From Bursaphelenchus xylophilus (lineage: Eukaryota > Nematoda > Chromadorea > Rhabditida > Aphelenchoididae): DNA of 64,000 nucleotides. The position numbers and the translations under genes are program-made. Shown here in pieces: positions 23,780 through 35,200 of the stretch (the stretch's first letter is position 1; the number at the start of each line of letters is the position of its first letter). The notes under the pieces are model-generated. The model worked only from the letters and a program-made list of their open reading frames with translations, was not told the origin of the DNA and made no database searches. Location of the stretch: contig CAJFCV020000002.1 of assembly GCA_904066235.2 (NCBI GenBank), positions 9,176,001 through 9,240,000 of the forward strand, read 5' to 3'.

Positions 23780-24808
23780 ATGCCCTTCTACGCCGTAGCC
23801 AAAGGCCGTCGAGTTGGGATCTACGAGACCTGGAAGGAGTGTAAAGCCCAGACCGACGGATTCCAAGGACCTCGGTTCAAAAAGTTCAACACAAAAGCCG
23901 AAGCTCAGAGCTTTATTGATGAAAATAAAGGCACGGGTGGAGTGAGGAGGAATGTTGGAGGACAGGAGCCTGGACCATCGAGAAAGAGGCCAAATTTGGA
24001 GCCCGGAAATGGTGCATCGTCTGTGGTGAAGAAGGCTAAGGGACTGTAAGTTTGAAAATTTTCGGGAAATATCAAGTGCAATATAAAAATTGCAGATTTT
24101 TCAAAATTAATGCTACTATGAAAAGGAAAAATGGATTGAAAATGTATTTTAGACTGTGTTTTGTATTTTAGATATTAAATTGAGTCATTTTGAGATTATT
24201 TTTTTTGTCATGAATAATATAATTTTATTTTCAGAGGACCTCATCCGGATGCACCGACTGTCTGGACTGACGGTGCTTGTCGAGGAAATGGCAAAAAACA
24301 TGCTCGAGTAAGTTTTTGACTTTTTAATTTTCAATTTTATCAAAATTTTTATATAAATCATGACAAAATGTAGTGTAATATAATTTTTCCTGTGAAAAAC
24401 AGCATATATGTGCACTTTCAGGCTGGCTGGGGCGTATACTGGGACGATGGACACCGCGACAATAGATGTGGACCACTAGAAGGCCCTGAACAGACCAATA
24501 ATCGAGCGGAATACACTGCTGTTATCGAAGCCATCAAAACGGCGAAAGAAAGAGGCCTCAGAAAGCTGAATCTGAATACGGATTCGAATCTTCTGGTCCG
24601 CTCGATGACTGAATGGATGCCCAAATGGCGAAAGAATGGATGGAAAACGGGGACCGGAGGCGCTGTCAAAAATAAGGACTTACTTTTGAAGATCAATGAG
24701 CTCTGTTCTCAAGTCGATGTCCGTTTCCAACATGTGGATGGTCATGCTGGAATCCATGGCAACGAAATGGCTGATCAATTGGCTTGTCGAGGCGCTGATG
24801 GAGGATAG
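23780..24808 (+). CDS. rnh-1: Ribonuclease H1
   Basis: Three exons, 23780-24045, 24235-24307 and 24422-24808, join in frame to give 241 residues. An acceptor (TTTTTCCAG) lies eight bases before the ATG, which fixes the start and suggests trans-splicing. Residues 1-50 are the hybrid-binding domain (FYAVAKGRRVGIYETW, GFQGPRFKKF), a basic linker follows, and the catalytic domain spans about 95-240. The active-site acids are all present: D in WTDGACRGNG, E in NNRAEY, D in NTDSNLLV and D in GNEMADQLA, with the histidine of VDGHAG. The enzyme cleaves RNA in RNA-DNA hybrids, removing R-loops and primers in the nucleus and mitochondria. The gene lies 510 bases downstream of vps-24 on the same strand. 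Confidence 0.96.
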
Positions 24809-25109
24809 ATGAGACACGGGACGAAGAATGGGTATATTTATGTACTTTTTTTATATTATACATGACTATAAATGATGACTAATTGGAAGAATTGAATTTT
24901 TGTGTGGGGGGAATTTGTGAAGACAATTATACGAAGTTTCTAAGGCTAGTAGGGCAATTCTGGAAGGTTGGTTGGTCTATCGAGTGATAGAATTTTATTC
25001 TTGAATTGATAATTGGCCACTACGGTCAGTACAGTATCCATGTGAAAGGTTTCATTGTTGAAATGTTGATCGGTAAAGTTTGGTTGAAAACTGAAAAATC
25101 TAGACTGAC

Positions 25110-25555
25110 AGGGGAAGTACCCCAAGTGCGACGCTCAGATTTTGATGAAACTAGGCACAAATTTAGAATAATTTTTTCTAAGACATATGCGAGAATCCTA
25201 GCTTGCGCTTTGCAGAAACAACCGAGATTTGTAGATCGAAAGTTGGCGAAAATTTAGGACTTTTTGCCGAATTTCGACACGAAAAGTTTCATGCCTATTT
25301 CAACCGTAAAGGATAATGTTTCTACAAAAAATAAAATTTTTCCGCACTAAACTGCCAAAGTTATGGCCAAAAAGCGCTTTTCTCTCTGACCGCTCTCCAC
25401 GTTTAGCGTGCTCTCTCGGCGGCAAAAATCGTTCGATATCTCGGCGGCGCCCGCAAAGCGCGAGCTAAAAATTTCATGAATTGATATTTAGTCCATACCC
25501 GACGTGTCTGCAAAATTTAAAGAAAATCTGAGCGTCGCACTTGGGGTACTTCCCT
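25110..25555. mobile_element. Family II foldback element copy b
   Basis: Ends GGGGAAGTACCCCAAGTGCG and CGCACTTGGGGTACTTCCC, with inner ACGCTCAGATTTT and AAATCTGAGCGT continuing the inverted repeat to over 30 bases. Internal GACCGCTCTCCACGTTTAGC block shared with copies c and d. Confidence 0.92.
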
Positions 25556-27429
25556 AGTGAGCTAACTATTAGGTTTGATAAAAACTTTTTACTCTTTTCT
25601 TGCAAAAGTTTGAAATCGATTACTTTTTAGCGCAGATCCGTCCTTACTTCAACATACTTATAAACTAATAGAGGGCCTATCGAAGCTTCATCTAAGGTGT
25701 ATTGCTAAGCCTTCGGCATAATTGAGAGTTTCTATTGCTAACAATTGCTAACATGGGCTAATCGCCCATTTCGACTAAACTTTGCGGTCGATTTTCTCGG
25801 CGGAGAAGGCCCGTAAACACTTTTGGAAATCAGTTTTATGATTGCAGACGCTTCACGTTTGAAACCTACTAGGTCCCGTTCCAAAGTCCGTCTGCGAAAA
25901 AAGTGACTTCCCTTGTAAGAACTTGGAAGTGCACCGATTTTGGTAAGGTCCCTTTGCCAGCCGCTACTGGCCAAAACTTTCTATCCAACCTAATAGTAAG
26001 GTATTTTTTGGGATTTTGAGCAAAAAATCTACAGAAACTATAGTTCCGTATACGGAAATTTTTAGGTTGAAAAATGCTGAAGATTCCTTTTTTTTGAGAC
26101 TTTCAATTTGAAAAATGGGCATTGTTTCGAGTCTGTAGATCAAAGAGATCTACAAAAACAATAATTTTCCACCGTGAAATTCACCAAATTTGAGCAAAAA
26201 ATTTTTTCTCCGACCCTCCACTCCACATTTTCTATGATCTCTCATCTGAAAGAAAGTCAAAAATATCTTCCCAAAACTTCTGATAATCAAAAAAATGGTT
26301 CTAGAACTGATCTCGTAACGTTTTTTCGCAATAAATTCCATATCATTTCCCAATAAAAGCCGACTAAAGTAATGATGACAAATCTCTCCGAACCATGTTG
26401 AAAGCCTCTTTGATTGGGCTACAATTTTGTGCAGACTCGGATCGATTAAGAAATGTTTTATGGCTCCATGTTCCTGCATTAAATCTTAACGGGCGAACGA
26501 GTACAGAGACAAAAGCCGAGGACACACCTGTTCCATGAGATTGACAGGTCGCCGGATTTAGCTCACTTGGCGCCGCTGGGCCCATGCGGGTATAAAATAT
26601 TTGTTTTGTGGGTTTTGGGGATCAAGAGGGGTTTGGATGAGGGGTGGGAAAGGTATTGTTTTTGTAGGGTAGTAGAGTTAACAGAGTCTTGAGATGTTCA
26701 AAATATTGTAGTAGTGTCCTGAGGTATCCAAAATATTTTTTTTCAAATCCAATAAGCGAAATACTTAAAATTGTTGTTCTCCAAGGGAGAAATCAGCCTG
26801 AGGCTTTTCATGTCAAAGCTTGTCCCAAAAGTGCAAATTTTTTCGCACTTTCGAAGCCTTGGTCGTCAAGGCAGAGTTGCACCATGTAAGGCCCAAAAAC
26901 AAAAATAAAAACCGGAATAGGGCCATGATAGATTTTGCAATAAATTTGTTACAATCTTCAGACAGAAAACACATTTTTTTCCTATCCAAACTTCCTTTAT
27001 AATCCTCCTTTTCAAGTGTTAGTCCAAACATTTCCATGTCTCCAACCCCCTTGTAGTATCTCCTTTTCTTTTGTCTTCGCAACAATCTAAACTTTTGGTC
27101 TGGTATCTTTTCGGTTTGTTGGTCCAACCGATTAAAATCCCGACCAAATTTCGGAGTCATCAAAAAAGTCTTTGTGGGAACCGCAGGCGTCGCGCGGCCC
27201 TAATCGCTTTTATGGCCACACATCTGCTGTATCCCAGCGGAGAAAAAACGAATTGCCGGAGATTTAGGATCGTTCCGAATGAGAGAGAACGGCGTCAGTG
27301 AATTAGAGGTGTTGCTGATGTGATTTTATCGTGTTGTTTGTTTGATGACTGGCAAGACGTTGACTGATTCGATGATTTTTGCAGGTTTTGCGCTTTCAAG
27401 GGCATTGCTTAATGTTTTTTCGTGAATTA

Positions 27430-28110
27430 AAGTTGATTTTTGGTGTCTGATTTTAATCAGACACTTGTCGGGGTTTTTTATAACAGTGGTCGTTTTACAG
27501 AGACTTTGTGGGCTTCGACTAAAAAAGTAAATTTCTCAAATCGTTACTGCTAGATTTTCTTTAAATTTTTCATACGTATTGTGTCTACGACTCTTTAAAA
27601 ATTGTAGCTTCCGCTTTGCAAAAAGCAGCCAAGAAATTAGAAATTATACAATCTTCGGAAATCATGCGATTGTTCACGGCGACAGACTGTATACAGGGCC
27701 TTACAAAAAACGTGAAGGAAAGTCGGAGGCTATAACTTCCGGCGGAGGCGGTGCAGAGAATTCGTTTTTGGAATAGGTATTTTTAAGCGACATTAGTTTT
27801 TCTCTACAAAATAGCAAGATTTTAATGTGCAAACTGAGGTCGCTACGACATTCTGAAGTAGGGGCATTCCTACTCCGAAAACGAGTGTTTTTCGGTTGAA
27901 ATTGGCCGATAAATGTCGGCCGTAACGAAGAAACCCGCTTTTTCGGAGTATATGTACAGTAAAACCTCTGTATAACCAACTCTCCTACCATAGTTTATTT
28001 ATAACAAAAAAAATTCTGAAGTCGCGACTTGCAGTTTTTGACCCAAATCAGCTTTGCAACAAAAACCTTCTATAACAAAAAGATTTTGTAGCCAAGTGAT
28101 CCGTTCTACA
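27430..28110. repeat. Dispersed repeat, family V copy 2
   Basis: Related in ordered blocks to 11850-12310. The segment beginning at 27957 reads TACAGTAAAACCTCTGTATA, a TA-flanked CAGT end. A similar but shorter trace occurs at 63475-63560 and 1650-1810. Confidence 0.45.
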
Positions 28111-31100
28111 GAGATTTTCCTAGAAAAGTTAATTTTATTTTCCTTTGTGATCTCTAAATTCAAGCTACATATTACATTATATAGCAAAAAGCGCATAGAT
28201 AATCCACTCGACGGCCAGTTCAATATCGAGAACGCATAATTTATTCATTGAACACGCGATTTGAAGCTTCGTTTCGTGTTTTTCTCGAGTGGTCGTTTAG
28301 AACAGTCCACTAGAGTAAGAGAGGTTTAGAATGAGCTATATTGGTCGAGAGCGTATTTTACATTGATTTTATTTATTTTTTTGCCTTTTTTGTCGTAAAT
28401 TTGATGTTCATCCGATAATTGACTTACTACTGCATCGCTGAACTCATCTTTCGTGCGTTTCTTATTCGATTTTGACAATGTTTCACTCGAATCCATCTTT
28501 TTCACATCATCAACTCGAAACGTTGCAAAAAAATCTTTCTTCTAGTACTTTTTTGCGCTTATATCGGTAGTTTGTAGTATCTTTTTGGCCTATGACAAAC
28601 AGATCAAGGAGGCTTTAAAATGGCTTTAAAAAGGTATCCAAGACATAGAGCAAAGATTTGATTTTATAAAGGAGAAGTTTAGACAACGTTTTTTATGCGT
28701 TGAACACCTCTTGTTTACTAAGAAAAGTTTCTAGGGGTATCCGGAGAGCATGGTCGATTTTCTTTCAATTTTTTGATACTTTTTGATACCAAATTTCGGC
28801 TTTTTTGATCTCTTTTATCATTTTTCTGTTGACAAGTTCATTTGCGGCACAATAACGGCTAATTTTGAAAGCTAGAATGGCTTACGGTTTGCAACTTCCG
28901 TACAAAAAATCCTTCCGAAATGAATAAATTTTTTGATATCTTGTTAAGTATCCTTTGTACGGTTAGATGGTATAAGCTAATTTCCAGACTAAAAAAATCC
29001 TGAAGCCTAGCAATTTTCCTCCCATTTCCTTCCGCCTAAACCATGTTAAAACCCTCCCGTATCCAATTTGAAACCCAACTTTGGCTTCCTTTATTCCGAG
29101 ATCCCATAAATCCACGAATTCGCCATTCTTCCGCGCCTTGCATTGTCTTGTCAGCTCGCTGACAAAAACAATAAAAACAAGGGGGGTGGGGGGCGAGCGA
29201 GCCACTCGGACTGACCATCCGCTCATCCCACCCTGCTCTCGAAATAAATAATCGAGAGTCGCGCGGCCGAGAGAACGCATTCGTTGCGGAGACGGCAGAC
29301 GCAAATTAGAATGTCAGAGAAGTGGGTGGGAGGTTCGGCGAGCCTCAATTTTTACAGAGACTCCGAGATACATGAGGGTCCTCATGTCCGGTCAGGGTAG
29401 GGAAACACAATAAAACATGGGGGAGTGGCTGAATGATGAGGTAAAAAAGAGGGTTGTCCGTGGAAGTGGAGGGGTAAGTACAAAACCGTGAGGTCAATTT
29501 TTACATGTTCTACAGTCGGTAAATAAATAAACGGACAAATTATTTTCCACTCGACCGTTTTCGAAACGGTTAATCGCCCCTCTTTTCCTAAGGGTTTTGA
29601 GGATTGAAGGGAGGGGCAAATAGGTTCTGGAGGATCTTCAACGGGTTCAAGGGGTCGGAAATTAAACTTAAGTAAATTTTAAGATTGGATTTTCCGGAAA
29701 ATCGAAAGTTGTGAGTGAAAATTTGGGAAAAATTGAGATTTTTTACCAAAGTGGCTGAAATGTGGAAAATTCGATGTTTTTCGTAAATTTAATACCTTTT
29801 GAAACACTGTATGCTTCGTATTTTACCTCTAAAATTCTATTACATGATTTGAAAAATTCTATTTTGACCTAAACTTTATTTTATTTCTATTTTTTCGACC
29901 TTTTTTCATTGTTTTTTCTCATTTTTTTACATGAAATCTAATCCTCTTTTTTGCATGGCGTCGTACTGAATTTCCTGTGGCCACTTTTTTCAAACTTTTT
30001 GAGCCGAAAAAACAGCACAACGAGAAAGGTTTTTTTCATCCTCTGGGCTTAAAAGAATTCGAAAAATGGGGGACCTGGATGACAAGGTCGAGTCCATGGT
30101 AGGGTCGAAAAACGAGGGGTTGAAACAAATTGAGGTTTAGGGAATGGTAAACGAGGAAATTTTTTGTAATTTATGGGGGCTTCCCGTCAAAGGCGACGGA
30201 ATTTTGAACGCTTTTTTTTGGTTTTTTAGTTGAAAATTGGAGAAAATGCCGTTTCTTCAGGGGATTTTTGAGGTTTTAGGCGATTTCTCAAAAGTTATAA
30301 GTAGAATTTGGATGAAATTTTGTGTGTGTAAAGGTCAATGGACGTTTATACACTACTGAAAATTTTAGCCTTTATTTTACATAGGCAGTCGAAATATTCA
30401 ACGATCTTTACAGCCGAGAGAGCATGGAAAATCAGGAGAGACGGTCAGAGAAAATCACCGTTTTTTGGCCATATCTTTTTCAATTTTAGATAAAAAAATA
30501 TATTTTTTTGTAGATAAATTTCTCCCATCCTAGTATTTTTGACTTTCCTTACTCCTTTTTAGCTTTTTTTATCACAATCTTGCGTGTAAATCCCCCATTA
30601 AAGCCCTCACTTTTCCTTCTCATAATTCGGAAATATCCCCTTGGTTCAAAGTGTAATTTAATCTACCCTTTCGCTCTTATTTTTTCTCGCTTTATTTACT
30701 CATTTTGGATTTCAAGGTTACGTGAAAATTGCGTAACATCTCTTTCTTCTTTCTTGACCGCATTGAGCCAGTGCGAAGAGGGAGGCAAAATATTTCGAAA
30801 GTGTGGCGGAATTTTGTGCGAAAATGAGTAATAGTACGGAGGGAAATTGTTGTTGTTTTGGACGAATATGACGTAGGGTCGCATTTTTTTTGAAGCGTGA
30901 AAGGCGAATTTGGCAGGCATTCTGAAGTGGAAAAAATGAGGAAATTTGGGGAAAATGGTTTTTCAATGTGACCAAATGGTGGTCAAATTAAAGCGCAGCT
31001 AATTTAGCAGTTGTTTTACAGTCTTCAAGATTTTTTGGGGTTTTCAGCAAGCTTCTACTAATTTTTAATATAGCTGAAAATATTAGCGATCCTAATCGAC

Positions 31101-31123
31101 CAAAACCGAACCTGACGGGCCTG

Positions 31124-31546
31124 GCTAACACGCGAAGTACCACAAGTGCGACGCTGAGATTATGATGACGCTTGGCACAAATTTAGAGTAATTTTTTCTA
31201 AGATATATGCGAGAATCCTAAGCCGCGTTTTACAGAAACAACTGAGATTTTTAAATCGAAAATCGGCGAAAAAGATGACATTTTTTGCCGTATTTAGGCA
31301 CGAAAAGTTTCATGCCTATTTGTACCATATAGGGCAATGTTTCCACAAAAAATATTTTTTTCCGCTCGAAACTAGCAAAGTTATGGCCAAAATGTGTTTT
31401 TCTCTCCGACCGCTCTCCGCGTTTAGCGTACTCTCTCGGCGGCAATGATCGTTGAATATCACGGCGTTGCTTGCGCAGTGCGAGCTAAAACTTTCAAGAA
31501 TTGATATTTAGTTCATGACCGAGGTGTGTGAAAAATTTAAAGAAAA
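31124..31546. mobile_element. Family II foldback element copy c (right end lost)
   Basis: The left part reads CTAACACGCGAAGTACCACAAGTGCG and the body matches copies b and d through AAATTTAAAGAAAAT, where the similarity stops before the terminal repeat. Confidence 0.85.
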
Positions 31547-32296
31547 TATTACCTTGGTCCTCCTTGCCATTTTTTCTTCGACCCCGGCCTAAAATTCATG
31601 TCTCCTCTATTGACCACTTTTTTAACGACTTCTATACGGCTTTTTTCAATTTTTTCTTTACTTTTTTATCCATTGACCAACACAAACTCCCTATTCCAAA
31701 TCCCCGTTTTCCCACGCCCAAATCACCTCAACTTTTCATGCAACGTCCCACCGCCATCTATCAGTCATTAAAATTCATTTTATGGGCAAGGAAGAGGCTT
31801 TCCTTTGTTTGCTCTGATTTTATTCACACCTTGAGGGATCCTTGGGGAAGAAGAGTAAATTTTTTGTTGTCCTATCGGATTTTGTTTGTCTTGAAATGTT
31901 ACATCTCAATCTTGAGAAACTTGTCTAGCGTATTCTGATAATTTCTTTTCGTATTTTGTCACAATTCCCTTGAAAAATGCCTTTCTCTCCATTTCCATTC
32001 CACTTTGTCCCCTCAATTTTTACGACTTGCCCTCCGCTTTCCGTACGACTTGAAAACTCTTTAAATTTATTCCAAAAAACACTCCCCCCAACATACTTCA
32101 TTTCCAATTCCCGCCACTTGTTAACACCCTCGCCCGACGAAAGAAAATGTGTTGATGCATCGCGGAGTTCGGCGTGCGTTTAACCCGGAACCCACGCCGT
32201 GAAGACTGATTAGAAATCCCCTTTATCTGAATTAGAAAAACCGGGGGCTTTTTAAACCTAATTTTAATTAAAATTGAGAATTCTAGGCCACGGTCA

Positions 32297-35200
32297 ATGT
32301 CCGACTTCGGGGATGACGACCCCTACACGGTGGACCGGGGCTACAAAACCGACAGCTACATCATGGCGGTTAGTGGGACATTCGTGGAGAGCGAGGAGCC
32401 AAGAACTTTCGAAGAGCCGGAATTTAGGCCGAGGCCGGTAATGGTGAGTTAAAAAACCTTGGGAAGGTTTGGGGTAGAGATTGGGTAGGATTGGCCATAG
32501 CAGTTCTAGCAAACTTCTGAGGGACCGTCGGATGTTTTGAAGTCCGAAACTCATGTTTTGATGAAACTTTAAACAGATTCAGATAAGTCTTTTGCAAGAG
32601 AAATACGAGATTCCTAGATCGCGCTTTGCAGAAACGACCAAGATTTTTATTTCGAAAATTTGTCAAATTCGATGAATTTTTCTCTATTTCTATTGGAAGA
32701 GGAAGCGTTTTTTATAAAAAGTAATTTTTTACGACAAAAACGTGGCCACAAATATTTTCCCCTCTGAACTGGGGCTTCACACAATATCTTCGCGGAGATC
32801 CATGAATATCTCGGCTGCAACTGTAATTTCGAGTAATTTTTTTAAAGAATTGATGTGTTGCCTATGAAAAACTCCCTTGCAAAACTTATTCTCAAAGAAT
32901 ATTGATGTAATAAAGTAAACTTTCTTTCAGCCAGTCACCACGGGCAAAGAACTTCTGCTCGAGGAGCCTCAACGAGATTATGGCGCCTTGGGGCCCGACG
33001 ACGTCGAATATTACAGAACTAGCTCGTTTTGGAGGACTTGCCGGTCAGTTTTTTTAGACATCAGCAATTTTTGCTACGTCATCTTCAACAGTGATGTCAA
33101 TAATACCTTTTATCATCATAAATTATATTATTTTCCCTTTCAGCTGGTCCTGCGTCGTCTGCTGTATCCTCCTTTTGATTCTCCTCATTCTCCTGACAGT
33201 CTACTCGCTCCTCATTGCTCCTCGATGTATAGAACACCAGCATGAGTGGTGGGAAAAAGCTGTTGTTTATGAGATCTGGACTCCTTCGTTTCGGGATTCA
33301 GATGCTGATGGAAAGGGAGATTTTATTGGAGTTGCACAGAAATTGAAAAATATTCGGAGACTTGGGGTTTCAACGCTTTACATAAGGCCCTTTTTGAGTC
33401 ATAGCGACAGCGATGGAGCTGCTGTTGATGACTTTGACGATGTCGCGCATGACTTGGGAAATTTAAAGGAAGCCGTAGATTTGATTGAACAGGCACATAG
33501 CTATGGATTTAAGGTGAGGATTTGGAACAAAAAAAAGTGTTACTTAGATTTTCATGAGATTTGGGAAAAGTTTACATATTTTTTCTAAGTTTATCCGAGA
33601 TTTTTAGCCCAAATATTGGTGAAACTTCGATACTTTTTTTGCGAGTTTATGCAGTAAAAAATTGAGCCTATCGAGAAAATTGTTCTAACAAAAGAAATAT
33701 GTGAATATCCTATAAGCCCCAGAAAAGCAAGAGCCAAGATTTTCAGTATTTTTAAATACTGAAAATCGTATTAAAATACCAATCCTTGGCGCGACATTTA
33801 CAGTGGCGGACTTGATCCATTGGCCAAAAATGTGCCATGTTGCATCCGGGAAGTATCAAAAATGCAGCAAAATACCTCCCTCTCCAAGTGAAAAACCCCC
33901 GATTTCAAAAGCGCGCCCACTCTTTTTGTGAGGGAAAGGGCGCGCTCTTCAAAAAAAGAGAAGTTTTTTTCACCTGGTGATGGAAGCATTTTGCCACATT
34001 TTTGATGCTTCCCGGATGCAAAATTTTTGTGAGGGAAAGGGCGCGCTCTTCAATTTTTTTTTAGTTGGAGAGACAGGGCATTTTGCCACATTTTTGATAG
34101 TTCCCGGATGCAAAATGATACGTTTTTTGCCACTGGATCTGGTCCCTCACTGTAAGCAAATTAAAAAAAAAATCAAAGCGTCATACACCTTTTCTACCAC
34201 CAATTTATCGACCGGCCTACTCTAAAAATCCTTTCATTCCAGGTAATCATCGACTTCCCGGTCTCCGCCACCTCCCTCACCCATCCGTGGTTCATAAAAT
34301 CGTCGCAAGCGTCGGCCGAGGAAAACCGAGGATTTGCTGATTTTTATTTCTGGAAAAAGAATTATCAGCCGAATGAATTCATCTCGTCCTATGGATCAAA
34401 TGGTGATGTTTATTATCACATCGAAAACAAACCCGATTTGGCTGTCTTGAACTTCAAAGAGCCGAATGTGTCGAGGTCGATACAGAAGTCGATTTTTGAC
34501 TGGATCCAACGAGGAGTCGATGGATTCCACCTCCGATACGTCGATTATTTGGCGAGAACTCAGGATGGGAAATTCCCGGTGAGTAATTTTGTGTAAAGTA
34601 CGATGCGCTATGACATTTGGAAAAGAAAAAAATTTGATTTTTTAAAGCATGATCGTTAGCTCAGGTTTTGATGGAAAAAATTCAATATCTTTGGGCAAAA
34701 ATATCAACTGATTAGTGTAGTTTTTTGACGCGACATTTCCCAAAAAAAATGACAGCAAAATTTTCTGTGACCGTTCTCCACGATTTGCGTTATCTCTTGG
34801 CAGCAAAGGTCATAGAATTTCATAGCTGACACTGGAAGATAAGAGCTAAAATTTTCAGTAGTTGATGTGTGTGTTATACAAAATGCACAAGCAAATTTTG
34901 TAGAAAATCTAAGCGTTGAATATCAAGAAATTTCTTTTTTCTAACAAGGGAAGTACCCGAAGTGGGACGCTCAGATTTTGGTGAAACTTATCACAAATTT
35001 AGAATATTTTTTTCTAGGATATATGCGAGAATCCTAGCTCGCGCTATGCAGAAACTACCGAGATTTTTAGATCGAAAGTCTGCGAAAATTTGAGACTTTT
35101 TGCCGAATTTTGGCACGAAAAGTTTCATGCCTATTTCTACCGTAAAGGATAATGTTTCTACAAAAAATCAAGATTTTCCGCACGAAACTGTCAAAGTTAT

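Larger units (their letters stand above)
24809..32296. other. Repeat-rich, gene-poor intergenic region
   Basis: About 7.5 kb with no convincing exon on either strand. It contains two family II elements (25110-25555 and 31124-31546), decayed family II-like sequence near 26000-26400 and 30380-30560, a family V repeat at 27430-28110, and a family III-like segment near 28590-28830. A CG-containing segment at about 29150-29400 could be a promoter. The far end holds the upstream acceptor of the SLC3 gene at 32285-32286. Open frames here have no domains or consistent splice sites. Confidence 0.55.

Noticed and set aside
25738..26479. Minus-strand open frames in the gene-poor region
   Set aside because: They overlap decayed family II-like repeat sequence and show no domain.
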